DNA of 64,000 nucleotides from Antitrichia curtipendula (Eukaryota > Streptophyta > Bryopsida > Hypnales > Leucodontaceae): NCBI GenBank assembly GCA_951230915.1, contig OX579635.1, positions 46,562,001-46,626,000 of the forward strand, read 5' to 3'. Within the stretch, counting starts at the first letter, position 1; each line of letters opens with the position of its first letter. A program made the position numbers and the translations under genes. Below, piece after piece: positions 34,101 to 44,753 of this stretch. Under the pieces are notes generated by a model. The model saw only the letters and a program-made list of their open reading frames with translations. It made no database searches and had not been told where the DNA came from.

Positions 34101-37100
34101 CACTTTGAAATTCATAGTTAATACATGTTTTATGCCCCTCAAAATTAAAAATTTATGATTTTCAATTGTTAACACCACAAAGATAAATTTTCTTCAAAAA
34201 AGCGCCTCCAACTAGTACACTAAATTGTTTCTTTTGATGTTTTTAGTTGCTTTCACCTTAGCTCCAAGAAGGCAATAATTTGATTAAAGAGACCTACGTT
34301 AGGATCAGAGCCAACACAAATTAAATACTTATTGTTGAAGAGTACCACATGTCATCTTGTGATTAGTTGAGGGTGACAAGAAGTTTTTAATTTTTGGTGA
34401 AGAAAGGCCAGAAGTAGTTAAATATGGCATATGTTTAGAAGTGCATGCAAAAAAGAGCCCTATTTGTACAGACGTGGAAGACTTAAAATAATATATTTTT
34501 AGATGCCCTTTAGTAAGAGCATACCTACCTACTATAGGAATAGACCACAAAAACTTGAGCTCAAAATCATCAATTTTGAGGACTCCTCTAGTATTAAAAC
34601 CCTCTAAATTTAAAGTATCACAAATTAGCAAAATTGAATTTTAAATATAAAATGATTTTAATTTAAAAAAAAAAAGAAGATATTTGATAATTATCAAAAC
34701 ATCCATCTTTAAAAGAAATTAATTTGATTGGTTTCATACTTCAAAAGTTATAGCAAAAGACAAGTCTGGTATGCTATGACACCAAAATCAACCACTATTT
34801 CTTGCAATCACCCGTATTCTATACCAATTTTGATAATTTGAAAGTTACATAACTATTTTGTTAGTTAGATACAATATATTGAAGTATATTTTATTATTGG
34901 TAATTCTACAGTCTGTCACATGAATTTTGATGAATGCAAAATGAATGCCCAATCTAATTTGTGAACACTTGAATGATTTTAGTTGAAGATTGTTTTAGAC
35001 AAAAGCTAGAACACAATCACACTATTTCATTTGTGATAGTATTAAAATAGCTTAGACTACAATAGTATATTGATTTTACCTAATATTCAATGAATTAATA
35101 TGTCTATGTTAGTGTACTTGGCAAATTTGCCTAATTTTTATATTAGTGTAGGCTGAAATTATTAATTTGAGTTGCAGCATTAGAATTAAATTTTGAAGCT
35201 AATACATACTTATGTTTTTTTTTGTAATCTAGCTAAATTATTGCAACTCTTTCTTTAAATTCTAAGAATCTTGTATCTAGATCCAAAAATTTGTCAGCAT
35301 CAGGCAATGCTTTATCCAAAAAAGAGTAAGTAAAATAGCCCATTACAGTCAAAATTAGGAGTTTGACCTTATGTTGTTGCTGAAATTGTTTCAATTTTGT
35401 TCACACATTATAAGTGTGAAAAATAGTTCACACAAAATAGTTCACACAAAATTTTGTTCATACAAGTGTGAAAAATAGTGGAAACAATTGGAATTACATT
35501 TTTCTACCAAAGTATGAATTTGCTATGAAATAACAGTGTTCAATGCATCATGGCCAAAAGAGTTTGTAGACTACCCTAGAACCAACAAAATCTCAATCCA
35601 TCATGCTCATTTTGTTCACCTAAAGCAACTATAATATTTTCTAACATGGAAGGTCTAAAAAGTTAATTCTTAATGAGTTCACAATGAAAAGTTGGAAGTT
35701 CCTAATAAAGTCATTGATCACTCCATTATTGTTACTGCCATATAAGATATGCATTGTGGCTAAAATCTCACATATTGAACCCCCCCCATAATGGGGTTGA
35801 CCATAGTGGGTTGTTCTACCTTACTTGTATGTGAAGACTTTTTGAGCACTAAATGAAAAAATTAAGAATTTTTAAAGTGCTAATTGTAAGTATCCCAATA
35901 TTCAATCTTCAGTTTTGATGTCTAAGTCTAAATTATATATTTTAATCAATTTGTATATAGCAATGACTTTTTAGACAAGATTTTAGATTTATTTTATTTA
36001 CAAAACTTACTTTTTTGTTCTAAAAAATCAAAATTTGTTATTAATTTCTAAAGGATAGACAAAGTGTGCTTTTAAAGTGAAATTGTTAGAAACTGATATT
36101 TTGGGATGAAATGATCCGAAATGAAAATGAAAACTTCTTAAAAATTTTGAACTCCAGCCATACAATGTTTGAAGTTTGAATAAGGTCTCTTTTCATCCCT
36201 ATAAAACAAATTTAGCATACTTTGACTGCTCTTGGGGTGACATTTTTGCTCTATTCAAAATTGAGCCTTTGTACCATGGACTAATACATCTTGTTAGATG
36301 TGTACATTCTAAATTTGGAAAACAAATAAGGGGGCTACTTTTTTCTACATCACCTTGCAATACAAGGTCACGTCAATTGACAATACATTGTCTAGACATT
36401 TTTTGATGATATATTGTGCTTTTAAGAATTGTTTATCTTAAAATCTGAATGGTGAAAATATACAATCTAATATGCAAATAACGTGGAAAGAAATTCAAAA
36501 ACTTTGAGTATACAAACTGCAAGATAATAGCATTTGTAGTTAAGAAAAAGCCTTCTTTTTTTTCAAAATTGCCCAACACAATTAACAAAGTTTGACTTCT
36601 CTTGGAGTGTGAAACTAAAACTAAAATTAGATATTTTTAATTTTCATACTATATCATATATTCATATTTGTTATATACATAGCAAATTTCAAAAGTAAAT
36701 GATGGGTTTAGCAAAAGAATCCCATATTGCCCAATTTGAGGTGCAACATAATTTTTTACATGGGCATCCAATTAGGTTCCTTTTTTCTTCCCTCAAAAGT
36801 GATCAATGTATGCACATTGTGTCAAAATTTCAAAATTTACCTTTGAAAATTGACTTTGTATGAATCTACCCAAACATTCAATTATTTGTTTAATAGATAA
36901 TTATCCTTTATGGGGTACTTGAAGGATGACAATTTTTAAAATATAGATCAAACCATCAATATACAATAATTAAGATACAATGATTCATGGAAGAAATATA
37001 TTTCTATACAATAAATGACATTTTGAATTCCACAAAGAATATTCATGATTTATAGGGATCAATTTTGAGTACAATGTACATAACATTCAATAGCATGCAC

Positions 37101-37243
37101 TATCAGTCTATCACTGCCTTGGCTCCATCTATAGTAGTAGATGATGTGGAATCTTTCAGCCAATTTGGTAGGGTTGTACACTGTCCCATTGAGTATGAAA
37201 CATTCCTAACTAATTTATGATCCAAAATATTTACTAATACATA
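31146..37243. other. AT-rich sequence without recognised genes
   Basis: About 6 kb with no recognisable coding region. Occasional short internal repeats, such as three GTTCACACAAAAT-like words at 35400-35470. Short ORFs here are in AT-rich low-information sequence and are left out. Confidence 0.5.
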
Positions 37244-37811
37244 CTCCCTCCATCCCAAAATGATCTTCCTGTTGGCCTTCATTTTTTGTTCCAAAATGAT
37301 CTTCATGTTGTACTTTGTGAGCTGCAAATTGGTCAAATTTAACTTTTGGTTATTCTCTAGGACTAACAAAACAATTCCAAGCAATAGTTCCCCCTCCATC
37401 TATGCAATCACTAATCAAAAGACAAATAAAATGGTTGAAGGGGTCAATCAACACTTTTTGTTTTTATTTTTTGCATCTCTTTGAATATTATCTAATTGAA
37501 GGAGATGAAGGCTTTGGGAGGCAAAATATAGGTCCACATATGGTCTTTGACTTATATTAACTACACACAAAATGACGACCTCACACTCAATAATTAAATA
37601 ACCACTGGTGCTCCTTGAAAATACCCAAAAAATTTCACTTTTCAATAATCCAAAACTACACTTTAAAAAGGGCTTCAAAACTCAAAGTTTCAAGGGCAAT
37701 AGGAGTGCACCAAACTCCATATGTAGTGGAAAACAGGCTTTAAAAATGTTATTTTTAGTCTTAATCCGGAACATTTTGTCTAACAGGAAGATCATTTTGG
37801 GACGGAGGGAG
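37244..37811. mobile_element. Stowaway MITE (568 bp)
   Basis: Left end CTCCCTCCATCCCAAAATGA and right end inverted CTCCCTCCGTCCCAAAATGA, flanked by TA at 37242-37243 and 37812-37813. This matches the classic Stowaway (Tc1/mariner-derived) terminal consensus. The first ~30 bp of each end match almost completely, including AAAATGATCTTCCTGTT. An internal near-copy of the subterminal word (AAAATGATCTTCATGTT) follows at 37293. No coding capacity. Confidence 0.95.
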
Positions 37812-38294
37812 TATAATTTAGTAGTAAATATTTGAGATTATAATTCAATTAAGAATATTAGCCAATAGAATTTTAACATTCATAAAAAATTTACTGCAAA
37901 ATGTTTAAAGAAATTCTTTTCCCCTTACTAAAGAATTTTGAAAATTTTGTACTTGTGTTAAATTTTTTTCTACCAATGAATTTGTACTGAATTTTTTAAA
38001 TGCCTTTTTTTATTTTTTATTTTTGATAAATCATTTAATACAAGTGTATTACTTGTACTTCAACATATCTAAAACTTGTTGAAATGAAATCTAAATTTTC
38101 AATTATTTATTGCAATTTTTGTAACTATACAAAATATTTTTGTTGAAAGTCACTAATTATACATTATGTATCTCTCCCTATGAATAGATACAACAATGGT
38201 ATAGAATGGCTTAAAAGTTCAACATTGAGTAGGCAAATGAAAGTCAAACATGTATTAAAAACAATAGTGACATGTTGGAGCCCATCACTCTTAA

Positions 38295-38412
38295 CCCCTA
38301 AAGTCATCTTTCATGTTTAGAAGTCCAAAACTGCTTCAAAATACTAGTCTCCAAAGCAAGGCTAAAATTTTCATCTACAATTAATTTCTTAGCAAATCCA
38401 AATATAAGATCT
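38295..38412. repeat. Left-end fragment related to the TTAA family (paralog of 39341-39457)
   Basis: Starts after TTAA with CCCCTAAAGTCATC and shares TTAGAAGTCCAAAACTGCTTC, CCAAAGCAAGG and GATCTTTTAGTTAACTTAT with 39341-39460. At the corresponding point (GATCTTTTGGTTAA) the second copy is interrupted by TTAA element copy 2, while this one is not, so it serves as an empty-site paralog. Confidence 0.6.
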
Positions 38413-39460
38413 TTTAGTTAACTTATCAGAGTATGTCCACCAAAAATTATAGAATAAAAAAAACTTATCAATTGCATGATTATGATGCTTGGGTTTCAAA
38501 AAGAAGTATTTTCAACTCTTACCACATTGTTAGTTTTCATCTTTCAAACATTTAACCCAAAAATGTATAGATCCTATAACATGCAACACTCTATAATGTG
38601 TTGGCAAAATAAGTTGAGAACAAACATTTATAAATTTCAAAATTCATTTTTCATCTCTAGTAGAATTGTGGTATGTGGACAGTAAGGAACATTAGCATTC
38701 AAAGATTATCACATAGAAAACTTTAATGTAACAGAATTAACTATAAAATATATATAATGCGGGACTAAAAGCTGGAGTTTGGAAAGAACACAAGACAAAC
38801 TCTTTGGAGTATCCAAACTTGGAATTTGATGAAGTTTGGTACCATGTTTATTTTATACTATTCTAAATTTAACCCCTAAATGGATAGTGTTGGACATTTT
38901 GAAAGTCAAAACTTTAGTATCACATAGTTCTTGATTTTAAATGTTTTTATGCTAAATTAAAAAATGTAGCTCCAAAAATCTACTTTTTATTTCATTAACT
39001 TATTTTTTTAATTGTTAAAATTATGATATTTGTGACACTTTGAAGATAGCATGTTGAAAGCTCAAAATACACCACTTTTAAACTTTTTCTATCAAATTTC
39101 TCTTGGCATAATCTCAAAGAGTAAATCAATTACATCATAATGTTTGTCACTATTATTTTTATTTCTTGCAAAAATTACATATTATTTTAAATATTACTAT
39201 AGTCTCTATACAAACACTTTTTTTTTAATAATCATATAAAATCCAAACTGATGTTTTTAATTCTAAAAAAAGAAATTAAATTTTAGATATATATTACTAC
39301 ATGTAAAAAATATCAAATTTTTGAATTTATGTTTTACCCCCTAAAGGACCATTCTGTTTAGAGGCCCAAAACTGCTTCAAATACTTGTTTCCAAAGCAAG
39401 GTCAAAATCTTCATCAATATATATTCTTTAACAAAACCAACCATATGATCTTTTGGTTAA

Positions 39461-40393
39461 CCCCTAAAGTCCCAAGGCCATTTTTCGATCACAAACCACT
39501 CAAAACTGCCATTTCTAGAGCAAAGAGCAAAAAAAAAAAAATTAATGTTTTTTTTACATATTTAACCGTAGGATCTTGTACTGGACTAGTATAATAATGT
39601 GTAGAAGAAATTTCAGAAATTTTGACCATGTAGATTGCAAGATATTTGCATTTAAAGTAAAGGAATCTAGTTTTTTTGCACCTTGCTCAACTACATTTTG
39701 GGGCTTTGAACCTTTTTAGCTTAAAATTTTTGCTCTAATGATTTTGAATTTCTAATTTTATATGATGAAAGAATTGAGTTGAGAATCTAGAAAAAATTAA
39801 TTTAAAAAAAAATACTTAGTTTTCACTCATTAAGAAATTATTAAGTAGAAGTAGGTTCAAGATTGAAGGAAAAATTAAATCATTAATAGCTCTAAGATAT
39901 AATTGAAATATACTAATCTCAGCGGTGAGATTGTTCTAGTAAGAAATCTTGACCTTTCAAAACCTTTTTTTTTTTAAAATTGTTAAAATTGAGTTCATCA
40001 TTTGAAATGAATCCTACAAGTTATTTTTTCAAAAAGATGCTCTAATTGCCCAAAAAATAAGATTGACCATAACTTTTGCATAACAAATCCAAATGGAATG
40101 AATCAAAGCTTCCCATGTAAATTTAAAAAAGTCTATATGAAACAAATTTTTAAAATTTTTTATTTAAAGTTTTTTTGAGGATTTTTTTTTGCCCGCCGAA
40201 CTAAAATTTGGGGTTTTTGTGACATAACTTTTGCTCCCGGGCACTGATTGAAATAAAAATTACATTTTCGGAAAGCTAATGTGATTCTCTATCTTCACCA
40301 AAAAAAATTCAGAAAATCATAAAAAAAATTGAGACCGTAGGAGCTTGCCCGAAATCCATTTTGTCCCCCAAAGGGACAATGGGACTTTAGGGG
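39461..40393. mobile_element. TTAA-flanked repeat, copy 2 (933 bp)
   Basis: Ends CCCCTAAAGTCCCAAGGCCA and, on the right, GGGACTTTAGGGG, with TTAA at 39457-39460 and 40394-40397. Shares several blocks with copy 1 but is longer. No ORF of interest inside. Likely a non-autonomous piggyBac/Kolobok-type element. Confidence 0.8.
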
Positions 40394-40414
40394 TTAACTT
40401 GTTCAAACACATTA

Positions 40415-40855
40415 GAGTTATTCGTAAAGTAAACCTGAGTTTAGAGGTAAAATTGGGGTTTGAACCCCTGCTTTATGTAAAAAAGCAGGTGAAAAAGTAA
40501 AAAGCTCGCGTAATCAACACTAGCAAAACAAAACTTGGGACCAAACTTTCTTTCGCATCGAAATGGTGCCTAAAAAAGTTTGGACCTGAGTTTACCTGTC
40601 AAAGAAATTGTACATTGATAATTTGTAAGAATGGAGGGTGGAGAGGTTGTTTTTATAATGAAATCCACTGTTCTTTATGAACTCTCAAAGGATATGGGTT
40701 TATTTTAAGATTGAGCTCCTCCAAGCTCTTACAAGTTACTTACAACTCCAACCATTTACATATCCCATATGGGTTGCTTTACCTCCTTTCACCAATTTGT
40801 ATAAGAGCTTGTTTAAAACTGGGTACTATACTAGGGATGACTTTACGAATAACTC
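40415..40855. mobile_element. TA-flanked MITE (441 bp)
   Basis: Perfect 16-bp ends GAGTTATTCGTAAAGT and, inverted on the right, the same word, with TA at 40413-40414 and 40856-40857. Part of its interior (GGTGGAGAGGTTGTTTTTAT, CTCAAAGGAT, TTTACATATCCCATATGGGTTG) resembles the interior of the 10219-11154 element although the terminal repeats differ. Confidence 0.8.
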
Positions 40856-41237
40856 TATTGTTCCAAAATTTTAGAGTAAATGTCCCCATTGATTGAATAT
40901 TCAATGTGCCAAAACTTCAAAATGTAGACTTCTCTAGTCCTTCCAAAACTTAAGGTGAAGTTTTGTCTTTCAACATTTTAAGGAAAAAAATACATATATC
41001 TTACAACTTGTGCATTTTCATTAATAGGTTGGGAAACAGGTTGAAAATATATATAAAAAAATTTAATCAAAAAAACTTTCCTTTCCATTAGTAAAAAAAT
41101 TGTAAAGTGTAAGGTATTACTAAATGAAAAATATAACTAATATGCTAATAATTTTTGGAAGAATTAAAAAAAATTTATTTCCAATAGTGAGAATATTGTA
41201 TTGAACAGTTAATATCCTTTATTTTATTTTTATTTAA

Positions 41238-42150
41238 CCTCTAAAGAGCCGAGACTATGTTTTCACCAAAAATGCTCCATTTCTAGTACAAGTACCAAAT
41301 TTTTGAATAAAAAACATTTTTGGGCACATGTAATTGTAAGATCTTCTAGTAAGCTAGTTTGAAAAGATGTGAAAAAAAATTCAGAAATTTCCACCGTGTG
41401 GATTGCAAGATATTAGTGGTTCAATTGACAAAAACCCTTTTTTTGACCCTTTGAAAAAATGGGAAGCTGCACTTCACAAGGTCACATTTGTATGAAAAAA
41501 TGTCCAAAATAGTGGTTATTCTTTGGATTCATTCTTCAAAGCAAATTGGCTACAAGCTTGAAATTTTTTAGATCATTTGGAATTATACAACATACAGGAA
41601 AAAAATAGTAAATAGAAACAAGTAGAAAATTATTTAAAATACTAAATAGTCAAGAATTTAGTTATAAAAATGAAAATGCCAATTCCAATGGTTGTAATGT
41701 TGTAATGAACAATCTACAGCCTTTAAATTTTTATTTTTTAATTCCATTGAAAATTTAGTAAAATAAAAGACTTCAATGTTTATTTTAGAGTAGAAAATCT
41801 ACAACTGCCTGCAAACTAAAACTCCTCATAACTTTCATCTCATTATTCAAAATAGAATAATTCAAAGCTTTCCACATTTCTATAAATATAAGAAACAACT
41901 TCAAATTTTTATTTTTCAAAAAAATGATTTTTTAAGAGTTTTTTGAGCTACTTACCAAGCAATGAAAATTACATATCATATAGTAATTTTTTAACCATGT
42001 AGTCAAAAGTTATGAAAATTGTTGGACCTTAAATCTTCTCCTTGGATACATGTTGTATAAAAATTTCAATGAAAAAAAAAAAATTCCATTTATAGTAAGC
42101 TACCCGAAATCACTATGTTGCCAAAATGTGGTGTTTGGTCCTTTAGGGAT
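41238..42150 (+). mobile_element. TTAA-flanked repeat, copy 3 (913 bp)
   Basis: Starts after TTAA (41234-41237) with CCTCTAAAGAGCC and ends CCTTTAGGGAT before TTAA (42151-42154). Its sequence matches copy 4 in inverted orientation over nearly its full length by eye. Confidence 0.75.
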
Positions 42151-42154
42151 TTAA

Positions 42155-42533
42155 AAACTTCATAACTAAGAGCAAAAAAAGACTTTAAATGTTTTTGCTA
42201 GCTTCATTGCCCGTAAAAATTAAACTCCTTGTAACTTAAACCTCATTATTTGGAATTCAGTGTTTCAATTTTTTTGAGTAGATATCAATCTATAAAATTC
42301 TAAAAAATAATTAGTATTTTTTGCTACCTGGTTTGATAATTGACATTGAAATTTAAAAAATCCATCTAACTTATGCAATATTTATCAGAATGACATGAAA
42401 CAAAGCTTCACACATAAATTATGATGAGAAGCATCCATACTAAAAAATTCATGCAAAATTTTCAAGTTATGTAGTCAATAGGGCCTATTCAAGTTCTCGA
42501 AAAGCTCAAAGTGGGCTCTTTGGTACTTTAGTG
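42155..42533 (+). repeat. Truncated TTAA-family copy
   Basis: Resembles the right half of the other copies (CCTCATTATT, AAAGCTTCACAC, GGGCTCTTTGGTACTTTAGTGG) and ends before a TTAA at 42534-42537. The left end is missing. Confidence 0.5.
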
Positions 42534-42628
42534 GTTAATGTGATGAAATTCAATCAAAGCGGCCATAAAAAGTCCTTCAAGGGTTAACCTTCTTTTGACA
42601 CATGTCTACAAACACATAATCAACTTAA

Positions 42629-43558
42629 TTCCTAAAGGACTAGCATGTGTTTTTTTTGGCAATATAGGAATTTTGGGTAGGTCCCTATGACTAGAGATTT
42701 GCATATTTTAGGCAGAAATTTTAACAGAAGGTGGAGATGAGGAATATCTTTCATATGCACTAAATTCCACGACAATTGGAAATCTGAATCAAAAGTTTAT
42801 AGCCTAATATGTTATTCTTTTCCTTGGCCAAATAGTCTAGGCAGACAATAGAAAATCACTTTTTTTAGAAACAAAAAATTAAAATTATTTTTTTAGAATT
42901 ATACATACATGGAGAGGTTTGAATCATTGCATTTTGACCAATGAATCAAAATTTATGAGGAGTTTTAGTTTGTAGGCAATTATGGATTTCCTACTCAAAA
43001 ATAAACTTTGAAGTCCTTCATCTTACTCAATTTTCAATATTTTTTTGAAAAAAATAAAATCATAGGATGTAGATTGTTTATTACAACATTTCAACCATTG
43101 GAATTAGAAATTTTCAATTCCATGACTAAATTCTTAACAATTTTATATTTATAATCATTCTCTATTTCTTTCTATTTACTACTTTTTTCCTATATGTTGT
43201 ACAATTCCAAATGATGTGAAATTTTTTAAGCATGTAGCCAATTTGTATAGAAAAAGGAATCAAAAGAAGCACTACCATTTTGGACATTTTTTCATAATGA
43301 TCTGACATTGTGAAGTGTAGCTATCTGATTTTTTGCAAGGCCAAAGAAATGATGTTTGTCACTTCAAATGCTAACATCTTGCAATCTACATGGTGGAAAT
43401 TTCTGAAATTTTAACCACATGTTCTCAAGTCAGCATACGACAAGATCCTACAGTTACATGTGTCAAAAAAAGTTTTTTTTTCAAAAACTTGATACTTATA
43501 CTAGAAATGACAATTTTAGAGAGCCTTGGGTGAAAACATAGTCAAAGAACTTAAGGGA
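42629..43558 (-). mobile_element. TTAA-flanked repeat, copy 4 (930 bp, inverted)
   Basis: Flanked by TTAA at 42625-42628 and 43559-43562. Read on the minus strand it starts with CCCTTAAGTTCTTTGACTATG and parallels copy 3: GACTATGTTTTCACC, CATTTCTAGTA, AGAAATTTCCACC.TGT, GATTGCAAGAT, CTTCACAA.GTCA and ATTTGGAATT.TACAACATA all occur in the same order. Confidence 0.8.
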
Positions 43559-43699
43559 TTAACGATTAACTCTAATATTCAAATTTAAGATTACACTAAA
43601 GATCATATGAAAAAAAGACACACAGGAATAACACATATTTATTTTATTTGGGTAGAGATACTTGACAGGATCAAGTTAACGTTACAGTATATAGATATA

Positions 43700-44753
43700 T
43701 TAATGACATTAAATTTTGACTTTATTATTGACTATGTGGCCCAAAGCCCGTCCTTTCAGGCCGTGACGAGATAACGGCACAACGCGCCATCGCGGTCCAG
43801 TCCAGTTCGCGGCGAGAATGAAGGGCCGCCGTCTTTGCATTAACTTCCAGCAGCCAAGCGGCGGCATCTTCGGATCGCGAGCTGGCTGGCTTTTCACTGA
43901 TACTCGCAAAGAAACAGAGGAATTCAAGCGCAACACCTACTATTGAAATTCTTACCTGCTTCTGTTGTAAGAGATCTAGAGAGACATGCAGAAAACGAAG
44001 CGATTTGAAATTGTATCACGGAGTTTCGTGAATGGAGGCCTTCGATCATTCGTGTTCATTGCTTCTACCCGAGCTTTCAATCTGTCTGGATCGCCAGTAC
44101 TCCGATGTGCTCAATTTCACTCCATTCACGACTCTCGATCAGACATCAATTGAATGTGTCACTGTCCGAGAATTGAAAGAAAATTACAGATGCAGGCTTA
44201 ATCGTATCCAACCTTGCGTCTACCTCGCTCATCTGCATCTTTCGATCGAGCTCATTTGCAGTTGATCGTGGCTGTAGGATGAATTCTGCTCATTTGGCTG
44301 AGATTTGAGTCATGGGCTTGAGCTCCTAGATGCAATGGAGTTCCCTGGTCTGATTTCTGAGCCTACGGAGACTTGAGAATTCATGCGGTGCGCTTCTTCA
44401 ACTTTCGTCTCTTAATCGCAGACCTTTCTTTCTTGATTGAGTAAGAAATAGTCAGCTGTGTCTTGAAATGTCTAAACCCGTTGAGTCGATTTGAAGAGTT
44501 AGTTTGCAAGCTTTGCAAAGTAGTGCAAAGTTTTGCGAAGTAGTCACTCCTTCAGTCCTGAGAGTATTACTTGGACTACTTGGAGTCCTTGTGCAGTCCT
44601 TGTGCAGTCCCTAGGGCAGTGAGTTCTAAAAACCCTAAATCCTCGTCCAAGCTCTCTATAAATTTGGATCAGCCGACAGTTCGGACGCTCGCCTGTGCGG
44701 CGACCCCTTGTCAGCACGTTGTATGAGACTTGTGTTAGTTGGGAGAGGGGATC
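43700..44753 (+). promoter_or_regulatory. Presumed promoter and 5' leader of the SMYD4-like gene
   Basis: Sharp change from AT-rich repeats to higher-GC sequence at about 43735. No coding region with family features; short ORFs (44032-44265 plus, 43709-43936 minus) lie here and may be upstream ORFs or chance. Repeated TTGCAAAG/TTTGCAAAG words occur at 44505-44540. Confidence 0.4.

Noticed and set aside
38291..39460. Direct repeats about 1 kb apart as LTRs
   Set aside because: Only ~120 bp are shared, with no TG..CA ends, primer-binding site or coding region between.
44032..44265. 77-codon ORF before the SMYD4-like gene
   Set aside because: No family features; may be an upstream ORF but cannot be supported.
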